Part shown: piece by piece, positions 20,541 through 31,540 of the stretch
Position numbering within the stretch: the first letter of the stretch is position 1
Layout of the letters: each line of letters starts with the position of its first letter
NCBI RefSeq assembly: GCF_016920785.2
Contig: NW_024609857.1
Span: 129,387,094 to 129,451,093 of the forward strand
From: Ixodes scapularis
Taxonomy: Eukaryota; Arthropoda; Arachnida; Ixodida; Ixodidae
Reading direction: 5' to 3'
DNA length: 64,000 nt
Translations under genes and position numbers: made by a program
The notes under the pieces: model-generated
What the model saw: the letters and a program-made list of their open reading frames with translations, nothing else
Databases searched by the model: none
Told to the model about the DNA's origin: nothing

Positions 20541-21073
20541 TAATCGGCGTGTTTAAGGGTTTTATTTATTACTCTATTAAAAATATATATTTTAATATAC
20601 CTTGCATTTTTTGTACCGTGTTATTTTCAACGTTGCGGTTCCTTTCGCCAAGACTGCCCATTCTTAGCTCTCGTCTCGAACGGCTGGCTGGCTAATAAAG
20701 ACGCGCTTGAAATGTTTCGAGCATTTCTTTATTTGCTTTGTAATTACGTAAAAGCAAGTACGGGTATTCTGTCTTTTGAAAGTGCTTGGAATAAATGGTC
20801 ATGTTCCTTGTAACGGCCTTAAAACGCGAACCCATTCCCGATGCGTATTGCTCGACATACCGTTGCTCGGCGAGTTTTCTCCTACTTATGGCAAAGAATA
20901 GACTTTTCGTAGACCGTACGCTAGAGCTATACATTACTAGCGGGAACGTCTGCCGTCACGTTGAGCACAGATTGAGCATGCGGCCATGCACAAGACCAGA
21001 AATCCGCAGCGTATGTGATACGCGAAACGTCCCTAATGAAATTAGACATCCCGACCCTTCGTGCAACGCTATA
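20541..21073. other. unassigned DNA
   Basis: AT-rich at first, then an open frame with no recognised domain (about 20795-21060 on +). No gene can be supported. Confidence 0.3.
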
Positions 21074-21571
21074 GACCCTTTCCGAAATACAGTGCCATCT
21101 GGTGGTTTGCAAATCAGTTCGGGTTTTGCCATATCAATGGCGGATATGAACTTGTATCGGCACCGTCACTTTCGCGAGTCAACGGCACGCGAGGAATTGT
21201 TCGGTGTGAGTTCTTTCTCGATCACTTTCAGCTCGATGGTGACCGAGAACCTGCATTCAGAACAAAGTTCCAACCCACTCAGATGCCGCTAGAAAATTAT
21301 ATACACCAAAGTGCTTTGAAGCCGATTGCGTGCCGCCCACAGATTGACTGAATCTGATTATTAGAAATAAACGCTTACGTAGCTCTTGTGTTCCATTCCT
21401 ACGTCGCGTCGTACTGACCCCCTGAATGTACAGGCCTCGCAAGATCCGCTTAGGAGCATTTCCAACGTCTTTCCTTATCATCACTAGAAGGCCGCCATTG
21501 GTATGGCACAGATGCCGTTCCACAGATGATGATAGTGATCAAAGTGGCCAGACTGAATTTCGGTAAGGGTC
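21074..21571 (+). mobile_element. 498-bp TA-flanked MITE (family M498), copy 1
   Basis: Inverted ends GACCCTTTCCGAAATACAGT and the inverse of ACTGAATTTCGGTAAGGGTC, flanked on both sides by TA, the duplication used by Tc1/mariner-type elements. A second copy with the same ends and order of internal blocks lies at 22827-23479. The overlapping open frames do not resemble a transposase. Confidence 0.7.
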
Positions 21572-22826
21572 TATTGCAAGGCGGAGCACAACAGTTTCTG
21601 TTTTAACGCGCTCACTTTTTCTGTTAAAACGGCTTCACGCATCAAGGCCGACAGCCCTGCCACCGTTTCCGCGCCGCCGCCGCCGCTGCAGTCCCCGCTC
21701 CTCTGGTTTTCTGTTCGTCCGCGAGAGGGCGAGCGGCGGGCTGGAGTTGCGAATAGTATTTTGGGACGATCATCATGGCAGGCAAGTGGGAAAAAGCGAG
21801 AAATAAATAAAAATACAAGGTGTGCGGAGCGGAGCAGAAGGCAGAATAAATTCGAATAATCGGCACGTTGAGCACTGGCGAAAGGGGTGTTTCGCAACGC
21901 AGAACGAACTCGTCCAAGTTTCAACGATATTCGCCATTATTCGCGAGTGCAAGGCGCTCGGCTTTCCAGTATGTTCAGTTGTCGCCGGCCTACTAAAATA
22001 ATATTTTATTTCTATTGCAATAAACCATTCTGGAAAAAAAAATATTAAACAATTTGCGATCGAAAACGAAAACGAGCGGACACCGTTTACTTCGACACTT
22101 CGAAAAATCGCCTGACGAGCCCGCGTTGATGTCACGGCCCACGTGACTAAAAGCTGGATTTTTTTTCGGAGGCTTGGGCGTCGCTGTCATTGGTCCCGGT
22201 GCGTGCGATTTTTGCTGTAAGTATGTTGCTGCACATTTGTTACTAAGAATCAAACGCAAATCATACGTCGTGACATTCTGTTTTTAGTCTGGGTGTTGGT
22301 ATTTGTTTTCGCTCTAGCTCTTGACTCCGGTAGAACTTCGGATGAGACGGAGTATAGTAGAGTGATTAGTTGATACCACCGTGGTCGATACATTCTTCCG
22401 CAACAGCGAGTAACGTTTGTTACGTGTGAAGTTTTATCTCTCTCGCATGTCTTTGTTTCTGTATGTCCGACTTATTACGGCTAAAGTAACCATCGACAAA
22501 CGGGAAGCGAAATATGGCTTCCTAAATTATAACTGCTAGAACCTATTTTGACGACGAGCAACTAACAATGTTCCAGCTTAAACTAACAATGTTCCAGCTC
22601 CGCCGATTTTTCGAGCTACCTAATCCAAAGGCATCATCTGAATGCGGATGGCTTCCTGATTCCGAAATGCCAACTCGTTTTCCAAAATTCACTCTAATTA
22701 ATTTAAAAAAAAATGATATTTTGTTTGCTGCCGAAACCGAAACATCGTTCTCCTTAGTTTTCCTCGTTTTCCCCGTCGCCCAAGCGTGGCCTGGCTTGTG
22801 TGCAGCGAGGCGCGCGGCCAGCAATC
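21572..22826. other. unassigned DNA between two M498 copies
   Basis: A CG-rich block at about 21655-21750 (GCCGCCGCCGCCGCTGCAG) is followed by AT-rich DNA. No gene with recognisable domains or convincing splice signals; no repeat boundary supported. Two copies of CTAACAATGTTCCAGCT (22561-22597) form a short direct repeat. Confidence 0.3.
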
Positions 22827-23479
22827 GACCCTTTCTAGAATTCAGTGCCATCTGGTGACCCAAATGGCAGTTTAACTTTTACCGTACTAATGGCGGCAAT
22901 AAACCTGTGGTCTGTAGTATTTTATGGGGCACCGTCGCTTTCGCAAGCCAGCGGTAAACGAGAATGTGCGCTTCACTGTACAGCTTTTTTTTTTCAATCT
23001 CTTTCAGTGTTAGTTGCGAAAAAGAGGCAACCAGTCAGAACGAAGTGCCAGCCCACATAGACGCCTTGATAATTTTCTAAATATCAAGGGGCTTTGAATC
23101 CAAGTGTGTGCTACTAACAGATTGATCGGGCCCGCGTTAGAAATGAACGCTTACGCTGCTCTTGCATCCAACTCCTGCTTCACGTGGCTATAACGTCTAG
23201 AATATATAGGCCTCGAATCATCTGCTTAGGAGCATCTTCAACTTCCTTCATCAGTAAACAGAAGGCCGCCATTAGTATAGCACTTATGCCACCTTTCAGA
23301 TGATGATATTAGAGAGTTTTAGTAGATCGTTCCGATACCTCCGATAGCCCCGATAACGATACTATGCACGCGCAAGAGAGGCGCTGGCAGAGTATCGGGT
23401 ATCGTTATCGGAGTCATCGGAACGATCTACTAAAACTCTCTATTCATCAAAGTGGCCAGACTGAATTCCGGAAAGGGTC
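22827..23479 (+). mobile_element. TA-type MITE (family M498), copy 2, with nested fold-back
   Basis: Ends GACCCTTTCTAGAATTCAGT and the inverse of ACTGAATTCCGGAAAGGGTC match copy 1 at 21074-21571. The right flank is TA, the left flank is TC, so the duplication is imperfect. The extra length comes largely from a 131-bp palindromic insertion at 23311-23441 that copy 1 lacks, plus small indels. Confidence 0.65.
23311..23441. mobile_element. 131-bp fold-back MITE nested in M498 copy 2
   Basis: Perfect outer inverted repeats AGAGAGTTTTAGTAGATCGT continue into CCGAT and are followed by partly palindromic CCGATAACGATACT blocks, so nearly the whole element can fold into one hairpin. It is flanked by ATT on both sides, and M498 copy 1 shows the uninterrupted sequence at the equivalent place (near 21533), supporting a 3-bp target duplication. 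Confidence 0.75.
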
Positions 23480-24713
23480 TATTGCCAATCGGGTACGCTC
23501 GCGCCCGCCTTTCTCGCGCCTAACAGCGAGAAAACCTGGGTGTTCGTGCTATTTGAAGTTAATTATCTATATTTGCACAAATTACGACCTTAACCTACGT
23601 GCTAAACTATGAAAAAGTAAACAAAAAAAAAAAGGGAGCAATTGGAATTTTGATAAAACCGTTTTTGCAACTCGGTACGCTCAAGCCGCGGCTCGCTAGT
23701 TTCGTGATATCGCTAGTAAAGCTGTTCTCATTTTATTAGAAGATGGCTGGCAAAGAAAGGTCGAAGAGTCACGCAATACATTTTTTTTGACAAATTGCCA
23801 AAGCACCACAGAAAAAGCTCGGAATATGGGTACAGGTGCCCCACACGCTTGTATAACCTGAAGGAACGCGCCGTTTGTTTTAGATTTTCTTTAGAAAAAT
23901 TACAGTTACAAGCGCCAGCACGTGTAACTACTCTTGTGGCATGAATATGCTCCTTGGTGCTTAAGTAATTTAGCAAAAGATCTATAGACCATTTCTGAAA
24001 AGCGCTTCTGGTCAATGCCTTTTTCAGCATTCGTGCATGTGGTGCGTACTTTGCTCGCCTTCGAAAGCGACGAACGCGTGCGTGCTGGGCTGGTACCTAA
24101 CACATGTAGACTGTGATTTTCGTAAACAATAAAACAATATATAGTGGAATGAACTGCATTCGGGTAGATCAGATGACAGGTTACTGGTCATGAAGATCGT
24201 ATTAAAATGACAATTAGAAAAGCTCCGCAACCACCAAGCGAAGCATCAAAGTGCAATGGAATGCGTATAAAATACACAAATACACTGTTCATCTTCGAAG
24301 ATAGAATATTTGTTGAAGATACAATAGTGCGTCAGGTACAGAAAGACATAAAACACTTTTAATTCAAAATAAGTTAACAAAAGTTACTAAAACAAACGTG
24401 TACCCGTATTTTTTTTTTTTTTTACTTTTGGAGTAGTGTGCAACGCGTTCAAACACCCATCTACGAGAGTACATGGGAAGGACGTAATTCAATATAAGAC
24501 TTTTTAAAATAAAGTTTTAATTTATCCCAGTTTTCTTTAGCTGTAAATTTGCATGCCTCCCCTCAACGACATTAGTATTTTAATTTTTCTCCGCAATAGA
24601 ATAAATGAAAGACGTTTTCATGACTTCTTCTGCAGAGAATATTGCACGCTAATCATTTGACAAACCAGGCAAAGGCTCTATCGTATATTAATGGAGCTCA
24701 ACACCTGCTCCAT
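23480..24713. other. unassigned AT-rich DNA
   Basis: No gene, RNA or repeat boundary supported. T-rich and A-rich runs at about 23620 and 24410. Confidence 0.3.
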
Positions 24714-24778
24714 AAACCTCTGTAATAGCAGACAGAGGTTTATCGACATGAATTTCGATATGTCGAAATTCATGTCGA
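24714..24778. repeat. two adjacent perfect hairpins
   Basis: AAACCTCTGT (24714-24723) pairs with ACAGAGGTTT (24732-24741). Directly after it TCGACATGAATTTCGA (24743-24758) pairs with TCGAAATTCATGTCGA (24763-24778) around a 4-base loop. Both stems are perfect. The function is unknown; a fold-back element or structured RNA are possible. Confidence 0.7.
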
Positions 24779-24926
24779 AATTCAGACTTGAACTTTGTTT
24801 AGACGTTTCACTGCTTGTCTTCAACATATCGGTCGTGTGAGTGAAACTTCGAAAGTAGCCCGAGGTAGATTCGACGTCCGAAACAAAAATAGTGTTTATA
24901 AAAAAATTTAAAAAATAATAAAAAAA

Positions 24927-25160
24927 TCACTGGACCATTTGTGAATAACAAATGGGACCGTGCAAAATGTCGACTATAGTGCTAGATTGCGTACTATTTT
25001 TCTCCATATTATTAGCGCTCTTCTTTGGACGGATGTCGTAGTGGTCAAAGCCGGCTTGAGTTTGCGCTTGCCGCTCTTGAAGCTGTTCCAGCTGCTGAAG
25101 GATACTCAACTCGTAGCACGCGGCTTTAATGTATTCCGAGCATAAGTGAAAATGTTTCAC
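24927..25160 (-). other. possible coding exon, unidentified
   Basis: A 77-codon minus-strand frame ends at 24927. Its middle part is protein-like, with an amphipathic, Gln/Glu-rich helix (L-Q-Q-L-E-Q-L-Q-E-R-Q-A-Q) followed by a polar tail. The frame is closed by a stop in a plausible C-terminal position. TATAG at about 25170 could be an acceptor. I recognise no family. A terminal exon of a host or transposon gene is possible, chance is not excluded. Confidence 0.25.
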
Positions 25161-25404
25161 GTGAAACTATAGTTCTCTCGGCAAACAGCTCGCGCTAAAG
25201 CACCTTGACGTGGCTGGCCTCCAATACTGCCGAGGAACGCATTTTTTTCTCCCACGGAAACAAGGGTAAAAAAGAAGCTTTTTCCCGGCACTGTTCCCAA
25301 ATATCTATCGCGGAGCACAGATTGCTACCCATTGCAAAGGAACTTTCAACCTAGAAGCTGCGAAAAAAAAGTCAAAGCCGTTTACAACTCCCTGTAACGC
25401 CGAA
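25161..25404. other. unassigned DNA
   Basis: Short stretch leading into the G-rich repeat. AGTCAAAGCCGTTTACAACTC at about 25369-25389 recurs before the second copy near 48712, so repeat homology extends a little left of the inverted ends. Confidence 0.4.
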
Positions 25405-25743
25405 TTAGAGCGCAGCTCTTGAGGAGGAGAAGGGAAGTGTACTAAGGGGAAGGTACACCCCTCCTCCTCCCCTCATTCTTCGATCTCTTCCGGGGGAGGA
25501 GTCACGTGGCCTGGGGGAGGGGCCACGTGACGTGAACTCGGGGGGGGGGGGCACGTGGCCTGGAAGGCCATGTGACCTCAGGGGAGGGGGGTCACGTGAC
25601 CCTGGGAGAGAGTGGTCACGTGACCTCGGGGGGGAGGGGGGAGGGCACGTGGCCTCGGGGGGGTCACGTGACCTCGCGGTTACGCTGACGGCGACGCCGA
25701 CGCCGCTCAAGCCGGGAACGGGCCCCTAAGAGCTGCGCTCTAA
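25405..25743. mobile_element. G-rich inverted-repeat element (family GR), copy 1
   Basis: Inverted ends TTAGAGCGCAGCTCTTGAGG and the inverse of CCTAAGAGCTGCGCTCTAA bracket a G-rich interior. Within 25503-25670 there are seven CACGTG E-boxes, mostly as TCACGTGACC or GCACGTGGCC, separated by G-runs, plus one CATGTG. The inner right side (GACGCCGACGCCGCTCAAGCCGG) is shared with copy 2 at 48747-49018. Non-coding. The G-runs have G-quadruplex potential. Confidence 0.65.
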
Positions 25744-27029
25744 TAATCTCGATCGCTGTCGCCCAAAAAGCCACTTGGCGGCTGCCCGAGTCGCTCGTCC
25801 GCTTGCCCATCCGTGACGTACGCGGGTAGGGAAAAGTAGGGATTTTTCAGTGTTGCCAGTAGAGAGTAGCCTCCTGGAACCCTCGCGGCCGGGGTAACTT
25901 GAAAATTCAATAACTTCACGGAAAGCTTTTATTTTTATAAAATATTTGGTTATCAGTTGAGAAAGGGTTATTGATGCGGTCTGCAAATTTCCAGCCAAAT
26001 CGAAGTCTACCGAAAAATCGGCGGAGTCCCCCATTAAATTATTGCTTAAAATATTAGTTAGCGGACGTTATATCACTATTGCGCTAATTACCACGTCGCA
26101 CCCACCCAGAAACTTTCAATACGACCGAGAATGCTATCCAGAGGGAATTAATTCTTTATTTCAGGCGCAGTTTTTTCAATGTGTCTAATCTGAAAACAAC
26201 TTGGAATACGAACGCGCCACGCATGACTCTCCTTTAATTGTGGACAGCTTTTACGGCAGACATTTATTAAAAACCAGGTACGCAGCCATAAAGTAAGTAA
26301 ATACTATTACTCGCTCGAACAATAACCACGAATGTTATTTGTAGGGTTCCGAGTTTTCAGTATATTATCGGCGTGCGCGAACTACAGGGAGCGGTTCTCT
26401 AGCTACCATCATCATCGCTTGTGACGTCACGGGTAGGACAGACCTGGACGCACCGCGCAATCCTTTATCCGTCGACTCGTCAGGTCGCTTCATGCGCTGT
26501 TCGGGTAACGCCTACCGAAGCCTGTTTCACGCGTTGTGTTTATTTGGTGAAGCGATATCTGTAGTGGGATATTTCACCAAAGCTTGAAACCGTGGCACGC
26601 GTCGTCGTGCTCAGAAGCGCGTTTGGCGCTGAGGTGTCGAAGCGCTCGGATGGTGGTGTGCTGTTCTCTACCCCAGTATAAAAAGCTGGATGATAAAAAG
26701 AGAATATCCAGCGCTTTTTCCCATTACATCTACCGTGGCAAATAGGGTGTATTTTTATTGATCTGGACAAAATAAAAATGAGAAAGAAATATCTCATCAA
26801 ATGTTCGAGAACCTCTCGCGTGTGTAGTAAAGACTTTAGTGAAATCGATTCCTTGTATCATGCTGGCTCTAATGTGTTCTGTGAGAATTGGTCTCCCATT
26901 AGTTTCAAGTTGATTCCTTTTTGAATTTTGCAAACCAGTAATGACCATTTCCTCAGAATAACTGGCACGAAGAATTAAACGGTGGCTGGCTTCCGGTTGC
27001 TGCTTATTCACCCAGTCGACGACAAACGT
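25744..27029. other. unassigned DNA
   Basis: No gene recognised. Several open frames on - (for example 26034-25726 and 26800-26540) lack any known domain or conserved-looking composition. Confidence 0.3.
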
Positions 27030-27061
27030 GCAAGACCCCCCCCCCCCCCCCCCCCCCCTCA
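27030..27061. repeat. poly-C tract
   Basis: About 22 consecutive C on the + strand, read as glycine codons on -. Simple repeat, likely length-variable and hard to sequence. Confidence 0.9.
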
Positions 27062-29129
27062 ATCGAAGTCTTAAATCTAGGAAGTCGGGGACACTTCAGC
27101 GTCCCAAAAAATGATGCATATTTCTGCCATGAATTGCTACCATTTGTATGTGTAATATTGCGGACCCAAATGAGCGTAATGCGTGATGCGCTTCTCAGCG
27201 AGCGATTTTAAATTTGTGATAACTTTTTAGAAAAAATTGGAGAGAACAAATGAATCAATCGCCTGAATTTCCCGGGCCACGTCCTACAATTTAAGAATTT
27301 TTAAACATTTCTGCTTTTCTTTCGAGCAGAAGTCGCTATGTGACGAACTTCTTTGTCACGTATTCGATGCGGGAGGGGCTAAGCGTCAGTTGATGACGAA
27401 CATTTGCTCGTTAGAAGCTGTTAAGTCAGACTTGGATAGAAGCGTCGGTATCGGCGAGCTTAATGTAGATAAAAGAAGTGTGCGGCGCTTTGCAACACAA
27501 TTGTGCGCGGGCAAGTCCAGCTATGAAGACAGAACGTCATCTACTCCGGTGAATGCAAAACCTTTTTCTACAACAGCATCCCCAAATAAAAAAGAAAACA
27601 AGAATCAGGTGCGCTGTGAATAGCCCTGACGCACGCCTCGTAAGCTGCAATGTGAAGCTCCAGGCTTGTTTTTGAACATTTTAAAGTTTTTCAATATAAT
27701 AAAACCAATTCGAAGTGCTCTTATTCGTTAGAAAGATCACTCCCAAAAACGTCATACACGTTTCTTTAATAAATAAATCGTTTTTAATAGGCATAGATGC
27801 GAACTAACATAGTCACTCCGTGCTTTGACATAGCGCGTCGTCTGCTCGCATCCTACCATCTGCGCTACAGGAAGGCTCCCGTGAGGTTGCGCCACCAAGA
27901 AATCTCGTCGCCAACGCCGATCGATGAACCCCAACAATCACCCGCGAGCAGGTTTTATCAAAATCAGAGAAATTTCAGATCCGTGGCTGACCTTGAATAA
28001 GAGATAACTTTATTTTATGTGGAATCGGTACATTATCCGCAACGAACCGTCCCCGAGGCTGCGCCTTGCTTTGGGAGACTGACCCCCTTTCTCTTATCGG
28101 GCACCAAGTCATTTTCCATGAATTCAAATCGAACGAATGTTTCTTTGGGTTTCGGAAATCCCATTAGCGTGCCCTGTTTCTTTTACATAAACCCGGATAA
28201 ATTCCATTTCTCTGGGGGGTCCGACAACGAATATTTACATCAGAAAACAACAAATAATAATAAAAAAAGCTTCAAGCAAAAAAAAAAAAATACCCGAAGT
28301 TTTTTTGTTACCGAGTTCCATAATAAATGCGGTAATTGACATGAACAGTGATCCGCAAATTTATATTCTGTCTTCTCAGGAAAGACACATAGCCTCACGG
28401 AAACAAGGCAACAACAATTGGGTCCATGAAACCCCTTAGGTAACTGAAACAGAGGTCTTTGAGACATATGTAAAAATGTCTGCAACGTATTAAACCAAAT
28501 AATTATCTAATTTAATCAAAGTTTATGACAAACTTATTTGAAATAAAGTAGCCCAGAACTATTTCATCTCTAGGATTTTTATTTACTATAAACGACTTAT
28601 TTTTCGCGGGCTCAATATTTCGTGATTAAGGTCAAAGCTGAAGTTTTGGAATAATTGGCGGGTTCTAATTTTCGCGACGCGGTGGGATCTCAATATAAAT
28701 TCCAACATGTTTACATTTTACCGGAATCGTTCGAGGGATCTATTTTTCTGCGAATTGTAGGCGATTTGCGAAAATTGGGCCCTCGCGACAATTAAGTCGT
28801 TTACAGTACTAAATTTTGTGAGATATTATATTTATTTTATTCATTTGTTTTTTAATTGCATCTTTCATGGCGAAACTTGAGTAATGAGCGTATATAATCA
28901 ATCACCTGCTCCGACAGCTCAAGCTAACCTTGCGAATCTTTGAAACCGAATTCGGCTTGGGGATCTCAATAGATATTTTACAATGTGGAGACTTAAATGG
29001 GGTATTGGAAGAGGAAACAACATTTTTTTACATTCATGACCTAACAGATGTTTTGCCTTGCGATGCGAATTGACGGGCGAATCAGTGTGCTGAATAGAAT
29101 GGTCCGATTGAGTATGATTAGTAAACTGG
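27062..29129. other. unassigned AT-rich DNA
   Basis: No gene or known repeat supported. A 77-codon + frame (27390-27623) and others lack recognisable motifs. Confidence 0.3.
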
Positions 29130-29310
29130 CGCGATAAACCATGACCTATAGTCAGTGACAGGTTAGGAAAAGATTTTTGAAAGGGCAGACGGAATGCTGA
29201 AGAGGAGAAGAGGAAACCTTCTCCTCTTTTCAGCATTCCGTCTGCTTCCTCCTCCCCTGACCTCCTTTCCTTCGAAAACTTTTCTTAACCTGTAACTGAC
29301 AATGGGCAAG
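29130..29310. repeat. ~180-bp fold-back palindrome
   Basis: The inner arms GCAGACGGAATGCTGAAGAG (29185 onward) and their inverse ending near 29244 pair almost perfectly around AGGAAAC. Outside them ACAGGTTAGGAAAAG (left) and the inverse of CTTTTCTTAACCTGT (right) extend the symmetry to about 29130-29310 with mismatches and a purine/pyrimidine-rich insertion. Probably a fold-back transposon. Confidence 0.6.
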
Positions 29311-30284
29311 GTAATAGAAAATAAATTGTGTTCTAAAATGAGTTTATTATGTTTAAAAATCTATAAGATGGACAGGTTAACAAATCACAGACACAATAAA
29401 AATATTTCCAGCGTAGAAACGAGTTTTATAGAACAAAAAACGAGGGTACAAGCACACTATGGGGAAGGTTAAACATATATTGACTTCGAAATTTGATATT
29501 CAACTGACATTGAACCGACTAATTTCCTAAGGTAGCGGGTATAAAGTGTATGAAGGTAGACTTTATAGCCCGCGGTGTCCGAAATCCTAGCCCCCAAGGA
29601 TAAAAATGGGAAATTATAATCTAAAAAATGAGAAATAAGGAGAGGGGCTGCGGATGGAACAAGGTTTTTTGTTTTTTGCAGCACTATGGCGTCGGTGTGT
29701 TTCTTGAAGCTTCGTGACTATGCATTTCTGACGTTCTTGCGCTACGGTGTGTGCGAAGGTTTCTAAAAAAAGAAAAAAAGAAGAAATCTTCCAAAAAGCG
29801 CAGCTACCCTTTTGTGTAATGGCGTCAGCATAAACAAACATGGCTACGCCCATGGAACAGAGCAGATATACTGGTTTATACTACAGAGTTTAAAATAAGG
29901 GGCCCCGCAGAAATAGGGGCTCACCATTGCACATCTGCCGAACGCAAACTGCGTGTTTGGTTTTGGGTTGGCGCTGGCCCCTAACGCGAAATTCGTGAAC
30001 TGGCGTGGGGCCCCTTGTTGCTTGGGGCAACGTTGCGTCGGCAAACGTGGCGGCGCCCTTTCCGTTCGCTTCGGAGCAAATTCGTCATTGTCGCTGTATG
30101 CAGTGTTAGCCACGTTCATTGCCAGTGAATGGTGCAGCTGGCTTTCGCTTGCCGTTATCTCGCTCAAATCACAAAAAAAATAAGCGGTGAGCTCGCCCCA
30201 TTTTAAAGATGGTCTTCTGATTCTTGCCGATTCCTAAGGCCATAAAGACGCGGTTACTATCTTCTTGGGATCGACGCAACAGTG
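29311..30284. other. unassigned DNA
   Basis: AT-rich at first, then more GC-rich (29880-30170), with no recognisable gene. Overlapping frames on both strands at 29844-30183 are not convincing. Confidence 0.3.
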
Positions 30285-30335
30285 GCGTCGGCTCCAGCAA
30301 AACGGGGTAAGAACCTGTTTTGTTGGAGCCGACGC
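30285..30335. repeat. perfect-stem hairpin near a tRNA-like sequence
   Basis: GCGTCGGCTCCAGCAAAAC (30285-30303) and GTTTTGTTGGAGCCGACGC (30317-30335) form a 19-bp stem with one G-T wobble or mismatch around a 13-base loop. Just downstream, 30336-30395 has loose A-box and B-box similarity (GTTGGCGTAGCAAC and GAGTTCGAATCGC), so this could be part of a degenerate tRNA-derived SINE. Confidence 0.5.
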
Positions 30336-30665
30336 AGCTGTTGGCGTAGCAACTCTCACATTCGGCCGGACTCAACGCAAGAGTTCGAATCGCACTTAAA
30401 ACTTTCTATTGCCGCGCGCTTACGTGACGAAGTCGGCATCGTGCTTGGCTGACGCGCATGGGGCTCAGGTCCGATTTGCGGCACTGCGTGTCGGTTTTAT
30501 CTTTCTTGACACAACTAGAAAATATGAGACGGTTGAAAAACCGTCTAGCTTGTTTATGTTTAGAGTGCATAGTTCGAGAACGATCGAGGAAGAATATTCT
30601 AGGCTTCCGGGGAAGGCCCAAAAGAAGCTGCGCCGCGCCGTTCGGAGTGAGTTTCGCCCCAGCGC

Positions 30666-30837
30666 TATACTCTATTTCACCTCATGATGTACCGGAGGAA
30701 AGGCAAAAAGCGCGAGCTCCTTGCTCTAGGGCACATCTCGGCGGCACAAGCTCTCGTGCACCAAGGGCAACTGCCAACGCTATGAGCTCGCGCTTCCAGC
30801 CTTCGCTGCGGTACAACATAAGGTGAAACGGAGTATA
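30666..30837 (+). mobile_element. 172-bp MITE (family M172), copy 2
   Basis: Terminal inverted repeats of about 29 bp: TATACTCTATTTCACCTCAT at the left and, inverted, TATACTCCGTTTCACCTTAT at the right, both continuing to GATGTACCG/GTTGTACCG. The tips allow a TA target duplication. The interior GGGCACATCTCGGCGGCACA matches the copies at 5294-5463 and 49017-49188. Non-coding. Confidence 0.8.
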
Positions 30838-31446
30838 GTCGGTTACAAGTCAAGAAGGTAAGAGAAGCTCCGCCCATAAGTGTGATGCGCCCGTTTCAAA
30901 TCCATCCGCAGTCGAAAGAAGTGTTCCCTGGAAACGCCCCTTGTTCCGCTTCAATGAATAGATAATGGCTATCGAGTGATGCCAACTCGTCTCTGACCCC
31001 CACTTTTTTAAGAAAGCGACCTTTAACCGAGCCCCTAAAAGTGGCCTTTGTATTCATCGGAGGGGGAACCTAACCTCCCAAAAGTTGAATTTGTTTCCAT
31101 CGGAGGGGGAAAATCCTAATCTCCCTCTCGTGGCTTCCACAACGCTAAGTCAAAGTCGAAAGATAGAGCAAATATTTATAGGAAGGCGAAACCCTCTTCC
31201 GCGTTGGCCACGACGTCATGGAAACGATGGCACGCTATTGGATGTGGAGTTGGAGGAGGGATATATGATTCCCTTTGAGGGGCATTTGCCGCTACCTTCT
31301 TGACCTGTAACTTACTATAGCACTCTTCAATTTTTTTTTTGGAGGGGGGGGGGCAAAAGTTTGCCCAATTAAACATTACGTCTGCTTTAGTCATGTTGCC
31401 TCATCAATGGCCATTCGTGACGATATGGTCAGCGACGTAAACGAGT
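30838..31446. other. unassigned DNA with a short direct repeat
   Basis: CATCGGAGGGGGAA occurs twice (31057-31070 and 31098-31111) in similar context, with a third partial block. A G-run lies at about 31339-31352. No gene seen. Confidence 0.35.
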
Positions 31447-31469
31447 AAAAAAGACCCCAAAATGGTCAT

Positions 31470-31540
31470 TGGAGGTGCGGGGTATCGATACCCGTACCTC
31501 TCACATGCTAAGCGAGCGCTCTACCATCAGAGCTACACCC
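31470..31540 (-). pseudogene. tRNA-Ala(AGC) pseudogene, 3' 71 nt
   Basis: Positions 3-73 of a tRNA-Ala(AGC) almost identical to 6871-6943, with the same anticodon loop TTAGCAT and 3' flank AATGAC. The first two bases of the acceptor stem are replaced by the A-tail of the inserted LINE. The T stem has one mismatch (CGGGT/CCCCG), and the D-loop side has a T-to-A change on the + strand at 31529. A and B boxes remain, so transcription is possible, but correct 5' processing is not expected. The missing 5' part lies at 33058-33077 across the insertion. Confidence 0.9.
31523..31540. repeat. 18-bp target duplication, left copy
   Basis: ACCATCAGAGCTACACCC repeats at 33058-33075 as ACCATCTGAGCTACACCC, one difference. 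It corresponds to tRNA positions 3-20 and brackets the LINE at 31541-33057. Confidence 0.9.

Noticed and set aside
21571..21924. Overlapping - frames in the CG-rich block
   Set aside because: Composition-driven (GCC repeats), no domain, several frames open at once.
30336..30395. A second type of tRNA gene
   Set aside because: Only loose A/B-box resemblance; no cloverleaf could be drawn.
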